NCBI GenBank assembly: GCA_035236585.1
Contig: CP141134.1
Span: forward strand, 24,574,914 to 24,638,913
Length of the DNA: 64,000 nucleotides
Source: Warburgia ugandensis
Lineage: Eukaryota; Streptophyta; Magnoliopsida; Canellales; Canellaceae
Reading direction: 5' to 3'
The stretch's first letter is position 1. Each line of letters opens with the position of its first letter. A model generated the notes under the pieces. The model was not told the DNA's origin and did not search any database. It saw only the letters and a list, made by a program, of their open reading frames with translations. The translations under genes and the position numbers were made by a program. Positions 48,484 through 60,995 of this stretch are shown piece by piece.

Positions 48484-50790
48484 TGAGCTTATACCAGGCA
48501 TATTATCATGTTATATCATAAGGCATATCATCATACCATGCAACATTAGAATCCATATGCATATTACCAAAATATAATGGACATCTATGCTGCAGTGTGC
48601 AACCTACACGCTGGGCCACTACATGCTTTCGCTTACACCACCTGCGAAAGATTAGTCACTACTTCACCTTGGGGTGAAACAAATCATGGCATGTGGCCTT
48701 CCCATGATTGTTACACCCAAGTTTAGCCACTTTTTGGGCATAGTGTCCCATCATATCACATAATAATCTCAAAGGGCAAGTGACAGATCCTACAACTCTC
48801 CTAACATAGCATCCACTAAGCCATAGCCTATCGAAAACAAAATCCACCAAGCTTCCATGCCCGTATGTGACATAATAATAATATCAAGACGTATGCTTGT
48901 CTCATATCAAATCCACAAAAATACTTTATCCTATACATAGTTGGTATCCCATACCAAAAATCAAGCCCATTTTGTTTTCAAATTAAATCACGTGGAGATA
49001 AAGCATGTAGTGCATTAATAAATAATGCTTTTTTAACTAACTTGCATGCATTTATAATTCATAAAATAAAATCATAATATATCAATCTCTCATATACCAT
49101 GATATAACATTTTCATTTCATGAGTCATATCATAAATACTGCATATATAACAACAGATAATTATTACAATTTTATAAATAACTCATGCTATTATTAAATC
49201 ATATCATGATATGTCAAAGATCATGAAATTTTAAAAAAATTGCATCTTAGATACAACCTACCTTGAATACTGGCTAGCCAAATCCTTAAAATGCTCAATA
49301 GTCTCAATATGTATCAATTAGTGTATCTATCAAGACATAAATATATATAATATCATTCTCCTACTCACAAACTTTCATTTATGACTCATTTAGACTATCT
49401 TTGATTTATATTAAATATGATGATCTTACCTTTATTTATGTCTGATCATAGATATATCTTATCCTTGTCATAATATCAAATATGTTGATTAAACATCAAC
49501 TATCTAGATCATCTATTTATCATCAATTCTTATCTATCTCTAACTTATAAGTAGTCTATTTCACATTTCAATGTTTGATATATTGATCTGAAATTCAGAT
49601 TGAATTTCTATTGGTTAGATTGATAGTTCCAAATCATCCTAATGTTCGTCTTTTTTTTTTTTTTCTAATCTAAGGTCATCAGAATAATTAAGTCATTAAA
49701 TTTAGTGTAATTAATACTTTAAATAACTAATTTCTCTTCCTAAAGTTTAATCCATTCTAACCATGCTTATTTTCTAATTTTTTTCCAGCTTACTAAGTAT
49801 AACATAGGTAAAATAAAACTTAATCAAATTAAATAAGATTTGGTGGTAATCTTACCTTTGATTGCTTAAATTCATATATAACGTACTGTCTAAGGTGGTC
49901 TAATCAAATCTCATCACCTTCGATCTAATCGATCTAGGTCACACCCAGTCTTTGCCGTTAGATCAGTATACAAGATGTGTTTAGATCCTCAATTTCTCCC
50001 AAAAATATTGATCATGATGTCAAGACGGTTTCGACGAATGTCTTGTATCTAAAATCAGGATTGTACTGGTTGTTGGATTTGTAATGAAGGTTTCAAGTAC
50101 TATTTTAAAAGTTCAGATTAAAGAAATTGAATTTCTAGATTAGTGTTTAGGATATACATATACACAAATTAGCTAATGGATCCCACATACATCACTATCA
50201 CCAGGATGCACTTCCATCCATTTTATCTGTATGAACAATGCATGTACATGTATGCGTGCATCGGTACACTAACTACACGCATCTCCGGTCACGTGCAACT
50301 AGTATGTCTTAGGCACACAACGATTGTAAGGCGGCAATGAGCAGGTCATCAGTACCCCTTTTTCCATTGATATATTGAACCAAATCTAGTAGGAAATGTT
50401 CTTGAGCGCTTTTACTCTTCTCATGATGGGGAATAGAATGAATGGTTTGGATCTTCAAAAGTGGTCTTCATTTCACCATCTACCTTCACCCTTCCACTAT
50501 CAATTCTTTATATTTTTGGACGAGTTTTTCCAACGAAATGTTGTCAGATTGAATGGAGGATTTGTGGGTCCTGACCATCTCATCTTGAGGAAGAGGATGG
50601 TTAGCTGATATCATTGTTCTAAGCCACTATTTTCTCTAACATGCTCTGTATAATCTACACTAGAGCTTCTCACTAGAACTAATGGCATTTTCGAACAATG
50701 CTGGACCATCAGAGAAGGAGGAGTAGGGGAGAGGGAGGCCTCATTGTCGCATGTGGCCTGGGGCTTGGTGCATCCTGAGTTCATGCGAGG
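48484..50790. other. Anonymous intergenic sequence
   Basis: 2.3 kb without a recognisable gene, RNA or terminal repeat. 48590-48860 is less AT-rich and may be worn retrotransposon sequence. 48990-49830 is strongly AT-rich. Open frames at 50396-50608 (plus) and 50611-50814 (minus) show no known motif. Confidence 0.5.
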
Positions 50791-52959
50791 TGTTAAGTGT
50801 TTAATTTTAGCCAAAAGACCCCTAGTTTAGCATTTAATTAGACCATCTAACTAATTAATTTGGTCATTTTTGGATGAAATATAAAATTTAGCTCAAATTG
50901 ATCATCCAACTATAAATTGTAAAAATTAACGATCAGATGATCATCTAAGCTAATCAGATGCTTAATGTACAGTTTAGATTACTCTAATCTAGCCTTCTAG
51001 ATTAACTAAAGGAGAGTTGGATGGATCAGATTGATATTCAACTGTGCAGATTGATCAAAATAGGCATGGATGGATCAGATTAAATTTTGACAATGTAGAT
51101 CATGTTGAAGATCAATTACGCAAGAGTTTCCTAAAGAAAGAGGAATTCTAATAAGGAGAGGAAACCATGAATGAGAATGGAGGTTAGGAGGAAGTTTCCT
51201 AGTAGGAAACTAGGTCCTAAAGATAAGGGGAGGAGAATTAGTAAGGAGGAAAATCTATAAGAGGCGGAAAGCCATAGAAGTTTGGGGAAGTTTGGAGTTT
51301 TTAGGGGAGTTGTAGTTATTTCCTTCGCTTTGCTTATTTCACATTGTTTCCATTCAACCTCTATCTCTCATGCTCATCCCCTCTCATGTTTCTATTTTCA
51401 TTACCACTAGCTTTACCTTTGTTTTCCATATCCACCACAGTTCCCTCTCTTTTCTCTGTCATTCAAGTTTTTCCAACTTTTCCAGACCGCACCACACTAC
51501 CACCTCCCTCCTTTTTGCCCTGATCTTCATTGTTTTCTCTCTTCCAACTTCCCTTTACTGCTTGATCATTCCACCTCTGTTCCCTCTCCACTCTTTCTCC
51601 CAATTCAGTCTCTCTCTCATCTTTTTCTGTTGTACCCATAGTTGGATGATGTAGGCGCCATTTTCCTCTGCCAGATCTCCTCCACGCACCAAGCATCGTT
51701 TTTTCCTTTTCACCTCTAGTTCTCCCTCTAATCCTCCATCTTCACCGCCCAAGAAGTCATCTCCGTCTTCCAAACTTCCAAGCTTTCAACCTGACCCCCA
51801 AAAGCCCAGGACATGATCTCGATCTCAACTGCACCCAGTCGGCTGCTTCTCTCCCTGGTCCAGTTTTTCTCCACTAGCCCAGCCACGCACCACCACACTC
51901 CGTTGCTCCATCTCTTCCAGTACCAATACCGGATCAGGCGTTGTTTCCACTTAGCACCAACATCGGACGGCCTAGGCTTCCATTTCATCACCAGCCCCCT
52001 CAACCAGTCAACGACACCCAGACCAAGGCTGTCACTTGCCCACCACCAAAGGACACCCCTGACAGTTAGATTCCTTCCCTTTCTGTCGTTTGCTCATTGA
52101 GTCATGCTTCCACCACACTAGGCTTCATTTCGTCTCTACCAGCATAGCATCGGCCAGCCATGGAGATGCCCATCTTCTCCAACTCTAATTACTCTATTTT
52201 TCTATTGTGGGAAGTTTGAGAAGTTTCATGAAAAATTCCATTTATGCCCTCAGTAGAAAAATTAAAATCTCATTTGAATCCCTATTTTGTCTTTTAGTCT
52301 ATTTCATCTTTTGCTTTATCCAGTTCTGTGTTATTCCTATTCTATTATATGTGTTTTGCTTATTCTCTGATTAGTCAAGGAACTATTTTATCTATCCATG
52401 GTTATCTGAATCAAGGATTCTGCTTTAATTTTAGGAGATATTCAATCTCTCACTCATTTAAATTCCAATATTTAATTAACTTTTAGATCTGTATTATAGG
52501 ACAATTTAAAGAACTTTTACTATTCTTTAATTTGAAATTAGATCTAGGCCGTCAAATCTCAAATTTCTTAATTAATTCAGATCTCTCAGAATTTTAAGAA
52601 TTTACCTAACCCCTCTGGTGGATAATTAATCTAAAATGATAAAAATGTGTTGACTAAGGTTGATCATAATTTAGGATGTCAAATCTATAGAAAATGAAGA
52701 TAAGTGGTTTAAGGAAGTGGACTTTTCTTAATCTTTTAGTAAAATATCTATTTTCTACATATTAGCCTTTGTGATTTCATTGGTTAAACACATCTAAATT
52801 CTAATTTCTTTTTCTGTTAATTTTTTCAATTAATTTCAATTTTTAAATAATTAAATTTGACTAAAAACTCCAAATTCTTAAAGTGCATCCATGTGGGATC
52901 GACCCGTACGTGCATTAGCTATACCACAATAGCCGGTGCATGTGTAAAAAACAACAACA
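50791..52959 (+). repeat. Athila-3 5' LTR
   Basis: 2169 bp starting TGTTAAGTG and ending ACAACA, directly followed by AGTTTT and the primer site. Over 51121-51427 against 61326-61632 I count 21 differences in 307 bases with no gap. Pyrimidine-rich plus-strand frames (51370-52100) are not conserved as proteins. Confidence 0.88.
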
Positions 52960-52965
52960 AGTTTT

Positions 52966-52983
52966 TGGCACCATTGCAAGGGA
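52966..52983 (+). promoter_or_regulatory. tRNA-Asp-type primer binding site of Athila-3
   Basis: TGGCACCATTGCAAGGGA differs from TGGCGCCGTTGCCGGGGA at four of 18 positions. It lies six bases after the LTR end. Confidence 0.8.
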
Positions 52984-54120
52984 CCTGTAATTGATTTTTT
53001 ATAAAATTTAATTAAAAATCCAAAAATATAAAAAAAATTGTTAGGAATTGCATAGCTTTAGAATTTTAGGCAATTTTGGGTTCATTTTTAAAAAGAAATT
53101 AGTGCATAACCACCTAATTTTCTGAAAGTGGTACTTGTTTCTAATTTTCTTTTTTAGGGAAACAAGAAAGTGGAGGAAATTTGCAAGGAGATCTTCATCA
53201 AAATAGAAATTTCCCTGCTTTCCTATATTAGAATTTTCCTTTTCTTTGAGTGAATCTTGTAGTGAGGCCCCTTTGTAATTTGCAATTTCCATTTCAATTT
53301 TTAAAGGGTTGTATAATATAGGCAAGTGTGGGATAAGGTGACCCACACATAATCTTCATCAGAAACACCACTGTAAGTTTTCTCACTCCTTTTAATTCTT
53401 AGATTAGGGTTTGCATTTGCATTGTATGGTACTATAAGTGCATATACAAAACATTTTTTTATATTTGCTGCATTTTTAGGATTTTGCATTAGTTTAGTGT
53501 TTTAATTGCATTCTTAAGGCACATTTCATGCTTTAAGGTGATATATATGGTGATTGAACTACCTTGGAGTGTGGAATTTAATTAGTAAGGGTACCCTACC
53601 CCCACAAGATGAAGGGTGGATTTCATCACCACTCCTTGGCCAACCTAGGATAATCACCTCAAATGCGCTACCCTACCCTTTAAATCAAATTAAAATCAAT
53701 CAGAAGAGACCTATAAGACCATCACATGCTCGTAAGACCCTCTTACTAAGACACGATTTATCGTCACTCTAGTGGATTTTGAGCACTATGGTTATTGGGG
53801 GTTATTTAACAGAGCCTTGCTCTTCCCTCACCTCCTGTTGACATTTGTAGAGATCTAAATGCCTCCTTACATGAGGTTTCTATTAACCACCTTACGCAAA
53901 ATCTACCTGGTAGGCAATAGTCAAATCTAAAGGAGAGGAGGAGCACTAGATTAAGTTAATTAAAAGCATTGTCCTCACACAAATTCAAGAAAATCAAAAT
54001 ATTGCTTATTAGCCTAAGGATTGTTTGATTGTGCCTTTTGTTTACGTCACATAGAGTTAGAGTTAGCATTTAGATTAGAACTAATTCATGTAAGAGCGTC
54101 GATTTCGAAACCCATAGTTA
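52984..54120 (+). other. Athila-3 leader
   Basis: AT-rich non-coding leader of about 1.1 kb, homologous in reverse to the leaders of Athila-1 and Athila-2 (for example GGGTGGATTTCATCACCACT near 53614). No independent gene is supported. Confidence 0.6.
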
Positions 54121-55690
54121 CTACCTTTAGACTTAGAGATTCAATGCATCCAACACCAAGGGGAAAGAAACCTAGTTCATATCCCCTTAGCTAAACCACC
54201 AGTAGAGATTGAGAGCAAAACAATTAAAGATTTCTATGCACCACTCCAACTCAATACACCATCCTACATAATTTTACCTACCACAAATGTAGAGCACTTT
54301 GAGTTAAAGCCAGGAGTAATTCAATTACTCCCTACTTTTTATGGTCGAGACCGAAAAGACCCCTACCTACATATCAAGGAGTTCCTTGATATTTGCGCCA
54401 CATTTAGGTTTCAAAATTTTTTGAATGATTCAATTAGGCTTAGGTTATTCTGGTTCTCACTTAAGGGCAAAGCCATGTCATGGCTTAATTCCTTGGAGGT
54501 AGGTTCCATACATACATGGGACCAATTGTCTAAGAAGTTTTTGAACAAGTTCTTCCCTGTTCACAAAACAAATGCCCTGCATCGTGAAATTATAAATTTC
54601 CAACAAAGGGATGATAAGCAATATTACGAATGTTGGGAATGGTGGAATGAACTACTGCAAAAATGCCCCCATCATGGATTTGAGAAATGGCAGCAAGTTT
54701 AATACTTCTATGAGACATGGACACCTTAGAATAGACAAATGATAGATGCAGTGAGTGGAGGGACCCTCATGTTAAAAGATGAAACAGAGGTATGGGAATT
54801 GTTTTAGACTATGGCCGATAATTTTGAGCAACAGGATTATTCAAATAGAAGAGAAAGAACCAACCAGCCCACTAAGAAAGGAGGTATCTATGGGATAGGA
54901 GTGCATACTGATCTGTCCTATAAGCTCGACTCTGACGCTGAAAAATTAGGTGGAAGAATGGATAAGCTTGAAACTATTTTTCAATCTTTCATGGCTGTTA
55001 CATTATACCAAAAACTTCCACAAGAGGTATGCGCTACTTGTTCTTGTTCAGCTCATTTAACCTCAACTTGTCCATCCAATAAAGTATTCCTTGAATATCT
55101 TGTAGACCAAGTAAATGCATTGAATGCATATCGCCAACCTAGCAACAACCCATATTCTGATACCTATAATCCTAGATGGGCTAGCCATCCCAATCTTTCA
55201 TAGTCAAAGAATAATCATCAAGGGGGACCTCTAATGAACACCCCTACCCAAAATTTTCCTCCTAGGCCTATAATTTCCTAGTCAACCCATCTCTAACCCT
55301 AAAGGTCAATTTGAGATAGGGTCAAGTTCTCAAAACCCTAAACCTCATGAGCATGCCAAGTCCATAACCACCCTTAGGAGCGGTCATTAGATCAACAATG
55401 AAGAAGGGCAGGCTAAGGAAACTCAGAGGAAAAAAGAGGCAACTAAAACATAGGAAAAAGAGAAAAGATAGAACAATCCTCTAGAACCTATAGTGGAGGC
55501 ACCCTATGTGCCTAAAGCCCCTTTTCCCCAATTACTAAATAAAGCTAGAAAGGGAACAAACTTCAATGAGTTAATGGAAGTACTTAAGCACATACAAATC
55601 AATATACCATTACTCAATGCAATTAAAGACATCCCTTCCTATGCCAAATTCTTAAAAGAGCTCTACACAACAAAGTGAAAGCTTAATGTG
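54121..55690 (+). pseudogene. Athila-3 gag, best preserved in the window
   Basis: Gag reads almost continuously: FELKPGVIQLLPTFYGRD, KDPYLHIKEFLDICATF, LRLFWFSLKGKAMSWLNSL, KKFLNKFFPVHKTNAL and WNELLQKCPHHGFEKW, the retrotransposon-gag domain. A zinc knuckle at about 55030-55075 reads CATCSCSAHLTSTC, an exact CX2CX4HX4C spacing. Then comes NPYSDTYNPRWASHPN, the Pro-rich end shared by Athila gags. Stops fall near 54700, 54807 and 55201, and a piece at 55493-55678 leads into protease (INIPLLNAIKDIPSYAKFL). Confidence 0.88.
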
Positions 55691-56470
55691 CAAAACAAAG
55701 CTTTCCTCACTGAGCAAGTAAGTTCTTTGATTCAACATAAGGCCCCACCAAAGTTTAGAGATCCATGATGTCCTACAATTACTTGCGTCATTGGAGATCA
55801 TGTCATCGATAGGGCACTTCTTGACTTAGGGCTAGTGTTAACTTGTTACCATACTTTGTCTATGAGCAACTAAAACTTGATGAGTTAAAACCAACCACTA
55901 CCATGCTATAATTAGTTGATAGATCTATCAAGATACCCCATGGTTTGGTTGAAGATGTCTTGACACAAGCGGTTAAGTTTTATTATCCTGTTGATTTTAT
56001 TGTACTAGACACCCAACCTTTATCCTATCCTAGTCGTCAAATCCCAATCATTCTTGGATGTCCATTCTTGGCAACGTCTAATGCCATTATTAACTATAGG
56101 AATGGTGTGATGAAGTTGTCATTCGGCAACATGAAGGTTAAGCTTAATGTCTTTAATGCCAATCAACAACATTTAGACCTCGATGATTCCTGTGATGTCA
56201 ACTTCATAAAGACTATAATTAATGAGGTTCATTCGCCATTGTCCGTCTCTAACCCACTAGAGGAGAATATCATATAGACAAGTCTATTAAAGAGGTAAAA
56301 CAATCTTTTAAATGTTACACCAATCATGGATACCTTCAAGTGGGGTCCTTATTTGGAACCACTCCCACCGTCTAAATCTGTCTCCATACCCTCAATAGAG
56401 CAACCACCATCTTTGGACCTAAAACCCTTAGTTGACAACTTGAAATATTCACCTAGGCTCAGATGAAACC
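55691..56470 (+). pseudogene. Athila-3 protease and linker remnant
   Basis: The active-site stretch reads ALLDLG, keeping the Asp, but the frame is lost immediately afterwards. A frame at 55945-56277 continues with VEDVLTQAVKFYYPVDFIVL, IPIILGCPFLATSNAIINY and NGVMKLSFGNMK. The linker after 56280 has several stops. Confidence 0.82.
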
Positions 56471-57532
56471 TTGCCTGTAATAATGGCATCAAATTTAAAT
56501 AAAGAACAGCAGGGTAAGCTTTTAGATGTCCTTAAGGAATATAAAAATGCTCTAGGGTGGACAATAGCAGACATAAAAGGGATTAGTCTAGCAATGTGCA
56601 TGCATAGGATACATTTAGAAGAAAATGCAAAACCTTTTAGAGAAACCCAAAGATGACTAAACCCCCACACAAAGGATGTGGTTAGAGATGAAGTCCTAAA
56701 GTTCTTAAATGTTGGTGTCATTTATCATATCTCTTACAGTACTTGGGTCAGCCCCATTCAGATTGTACCTAAGAAATCTAGGATCATGGTAGTAAGAAAA
56801 AGAGGATAACAAGTTAGTCACCACCCCCAAGACCTCGGGGTGGAGAGTTTGTATTGACTATCAAAAGTTGAATGCAGTCACGAGAAAAGATCTTTTCCTC
56901 TACCCTTCATTGACCAAATGCTAAAGAGGTTGGCCAGACATAGCTATTACTGTTTTCTAGATGGATATTCCTGTTACAACTAGATTCCTATAGCACCAGA
57001 GGATCAAGAGAAGACCACCTTCACCTGCCCCTTTGGAACATTTCCCTATAGACGTATGCCTTTTGGGCTTTGTAACACTTCAACTACATTTCAAAGGTGT
57101 ATGTTGAGCATTTTCTCAAACATAGTAGAAAGATTCCTTGAGGTGTTTATGGATGACATCTTAGTATTTTGGTCATCATTTAATGAGTGCCTACACCACT
57201 TGAAGTTAGTTCTTATAAGGTGTCTGGAAAAGAATCCTATCTTAAACTAGGAAAAGTGTCATTTTATGGTACAGAGTTACATAATATTAGGCCACATAAT
57301 ATCACCCAATGGGATAGAAGTTGATAAGGAAAAAGTGGATTTAATAGCCAACCTTCCTCCACCAAGGACAGTGAAAGAAATTAGCTCCTTTTTAGGACAT
57401 GTTGGTTTTTACAGATGATTCATCAAAGATTTTAGCAAAATTGCCAAGCCCCTATGTAATTTACTTACAAAGGAGGCCACTTTTGACTTTGATGAAGATT
57501 ATAGGACAACATTTGAGTGACTCAAGGATGAG
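56471..57532 (+). pseudogene. Athila-3 reverse transcriptase remnant
   Basis: Begins with ALGWTIADIKGISLAMC (56471-56656). The middle shows WRVCIDYQKLN, then a lost base, YYCFLDGYSCYN, EDQEKTTFTCPFGTF, MPFGLCNTSTTFQRC and EVFMDDILVF, so the FMDD box is kept. A stop follows at NPILN. The connection reads LGHIISPNGIEV and SSFLGHVGFYR. Stops and at least one frameshift near 56800-56900 make it inactive. Confidence 0.87.
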
Positions 57533-57937
57533 TTGACTTCTGCACCTATTATTCGACCACCAAATTGGAACACACCATTTGAGATAATGTGTGATGCATT
57601 GGACTATGCGATTGGAGCTATTTTGGGGCAACACATTGATAAACTTCTCCATGCGATATATTATTCTAGTAAAACAGTAAATGATATGCAACTCAACTAT
57701 TCCATCACAGAGAAAGAGTTGTTAGATGTGGTGTTTGATGTAGATAAGTTTAGATCTTACCTATTAGGGTCTAAAGTTATAGTATACTCAGATCACACGG
57801 ACTTAAATCACCTCCTTTCTAAAAAGGATGAAAAACCTATTTTGATCCATTGGATACTATTGCTATAAGAGTTTGACTTAGAAAATAAGGACAAGAAAGG
57901 TTCAGAAAATGTAGTAGAAGATCACTTATCCAAATTA
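57533..57937 (+). pseudogene. Athila-3 RNase H remnant
   Basis: An open frame of 111 residues reads [59 protein letters not shown] and [13 protein letters not shown]. The first Asp, the Glu of TEKELL and the Asp of SDH are present. A stop at 57868 precedes ENVVEDHLSKL. Confidence 0.86.
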
Positions 57938-59310
57938 GTGGTGGAGCACACTAGCGATCAAGGGCCTATAATTGAGTCATTCTTAGATGAACAGTTATTA
58001 CATGTTTCCCAATTACCTTGGTATGGAGATATTGTTAATTATCTTATTGCAAAACAAATGCCTAATCATTGGACTAAACAAGATAAAAAGAGATTTTTAA
58101 CCGAGGTTAAATATTTTACTTGGGATGATACGTACTTATTAGAGTACTGTCCTGACCAAGTAATTAGGAGATGCGTATTAGATAGTCAACATAATCAAAT
58201 CATCTCGTTTTGTCATGATCATGCATGTGGGGGCCATTTCAACTCTAGAAAAATCGCTGCAAAAATTTTGTAGTATGGATTTTATTGGCCTACCATATTT
58301 AAGGATGTACATGCTTACTACAAAGCATGTGTAAGGTGTCAATGGTTAGGAAGTTTAGGAAGGAGACATATGATACCTTTAAACTCTATCCTTGTCATAG
58401 AACCTTTTGATGTTTGGGGAATAGATTTTATCTAGGCCTTTTTTGAATTCTTTTGGAAATATGTACATCCTAGTGAGAGGGGACTACATGTCCAAGTGAG
58501 TGGAGGCTATACCCTACAAAACCAATGACCACAAGGTTGTGGTAAAATTTTTAAAAGAAAATATTTTTGCACAATTTGGTACTCCAAGAGCCATAATAAG
58601 TTATGGGGGAAAACACTTTTGTAATAAAGTATTTAAGAATTTAATGAAAAAATATGGTGTCAACATAGGTTAGCTACCCCATACCACCCTCAACCTAGTG
58701 GTCAAGTAGAAGTATCCAATAGGGAAATAAAGCAATTTTAGAAAAGACAGTCAATCCAAATATGAAAGACTGGTCTTTAAGACTTAATGATGCTTTATGG
58801 GCTTATTGTATAGTATATAAAACCTTTATATGAATGTCTCCTTATCACCTTGTCCATGGAAAGGCCTACCACTTAGCAATAGAGTTAGAGCACAATGCAT
58901 ATCGGGCTATTAGAAAGCTCAATTTTTACTTAGATTCTACTAGGACCCACAGAAAACTCTAACTCAATGAGTTGGAAGAATTGAGGAAAGATGCATATGA
59001 GTCTGTATGGTTGTATAAAATCCGATTGAAGGTTGTATGTGATAAACATATTTTAAGGAAATCCTTCACACCTGGTCAAAAGGCCTTACTGTATAATTCT
59101 AAATTACATCTATTTCCAAGAAAACTTAGATCTAGATGGATTGTACCTTATATAGTATGCACAATCTATCCTCATGGGGCCATCGAGATTGAAAAGGATG
59201 GAGAAATCCAAAAGGTTAATGGTCAAAGGTTAAAACCTTTTTTAGAATTGCCTGACCTTAAAATTGAAGAGATGCTTTTAGAGACACTTGAGTATCATGA
59301 CCTACCTTAG
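57938..59310 (+). pseudogene. Athila-3 integrase remnant, catalytic Asp changed
   Basis: 57938-58273 covers the N-terminal zinc region (HDHACGGHFNSRKIAAKI, then CVRCQW). The core reads VWGIDFI (first Asp). The second Asp motif reads AIISYGGKHFCNK near 58590: Tyr replaces Asp. [12 protein letters not shown] keeps the Glu. The C-terminal frame (58972-59310) has HILRKSFTPGQKALLYNSKL and RSRWIVPYIVCTIYPHGAIE, a GPY-type end with Val in place of Gly, and VNGQRLKPFLELP. Stops and frameshifts interrupt the core. Confidence 0.87.
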
Positions 59311-60995
59311 ATTACCATCCAGAAGCCTTGCAGCATATCATCATTGCACTTATCATTATGTCTAGCTAAAGACATTAAACTTAGTGCTTACTAAGAGGCA
59401 ATCAGGGGTTTAGAGTCTATATCACTCAACTTCCAATTAGGATCTTATGTTTTCAAATATTGGGGACAATGTTTCATTTAGGTTGGGGGTGTAGATGTAC
59501 ACCAAGATTTTGAATTTTCTTGAGTTTTCTTTTGAAAAAAAAAAAAGATTTTTAAAGTAGAGTTCCCTTACTATGATGAGAACTAGATGTTCAGAACTTA
59601 GTAATTCCACTATTTTCACCTCTTAATAGGAATGCATATGATTAGTTTTGCATATCATTCATTTGTTGAAGCATTTTATGAAAGTTAATTCTCAAAAACC
59701 AATTACACACAGCACATAATCAAAACTAATATAGAGGTATAACTTAGAGACCAAGTGAAAAATCAGTGGAGTCCTATAACCTAGTGAGATTTTGAGACTA
59801 TCTTCTTTTAAAGAGTTATAAGTAATTCCACAATTTATTCAGCATACATAACTTAGTGTGATCCTATTATCCTTATTTTAGTTAAAAATCAAGAATAAAT
59901 AGGAGTAATAGCTTTAATTCCAGAAAATTTATATAACCTGATAGGTTTTAGGAAACCTAGAAATGATATAGGACATCCTTGCTCAGCCCAGAGACCTAAA
60001 CCCTATCCAATATATCGTACCACTAGTTAGCCCCTTTAAGCCTATTATCAAGCCTTTTCTTTCTTAACCCCATTCATCTTAACCCAAAATAAGTCAGTAA
60101 ATAAATATCCATTGCCCATTGTCAAAATGAGTAGAGTTAGTAGAAAATGCTCAAAATTAGGACAAAAAGTCAAATAAGTGAGAAAAATTAGCTTTCTTTC
60201 TTCCAAAGAAAAAAAGAATTTTTTTTTTAAAGAATGAAAAAAGAAAGACAAAAATATGAAAGAAATAGTCATTTCAAGTACAAACCCAAAAGAAAAGTTG
60301 TCCTATCAAATATTCATTGAAGATCTCTACTTAATTTTGGACCTTTGAAATCCTTATACCCTTCTTTTTTGAACCTGTCCTAAGCCTATGTTTTGTCCTA
60401 GTTAAAGACCTATTAATCTTAGGTGGAACATAGCCTTAAAGAGGAGATAAAAAGAAAGAATAAAGGAAAAAGACCCCTAATATTCATGGCGATAACATCC
60501 ACTCTTAGGGATCACTTTCCTTCGTCTCATGATCATTTAAAAGAATAATGTGAACCATTAGCTTATTGGAATCAGTCACATAATGAGAGAAATATGTTTA
60601 AACCCCTTATCTAAGAGTTTCATTTATGAGAGTATACTTGTCAAGACATATTTCCAATGAAATTTAAGCATATCTAGTTAGAAGTCAATATTTATGGGGC
60701 TGTACACACACATATTTACTCTGAGAAATAGCTCAAATAAAATGTCTTTAATATGTGTATGATGTGTAAAATTGTTAAATCCTCTCCATTAAGTTGTGAA
60801 AAACTAGTAAATTGCTAATGAATGAGGATTCTCTGAGATAAAATTGGAGACTCAGCCTTATTGAATTTTGTGGGTATATTCACTGCAAACCATCACGAGG
60901 CATAACTCATCTACTAAAGGTAACCTAGGGGTTCAAGGGCTTGTTGCATGTGCCAAATGCAATCATGAGTACCTAGGAAAGTGGTACATTGTACC
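59311..60995 (+). other. Athila-3 non-coding 3' region without a polypurine tract
   Basis: About 1.7 kb with no env-like frame. It has the motif at 59457-59496 (GGTTGGGGGTGTAGA) and the block AAAGACATTAAACTTAGTGC near 59370. Alignment with Athila-2 runs to GAGTACCTAGGAAAGTGGTA near 60985 and then jumps to the LTR, so roughly 60 bp including the polypurine tract are missing. Confidence 0.65.

Noticed and set aside
51370-52100. Several frames of 70-95 residues in the Athila-3 left LTR, with similar ones at 61507-62459
   Set aside because: They lie inside LTRs, are low-complexity and pyrimidine-rich, and differ in length and frame between the two LTR copies.
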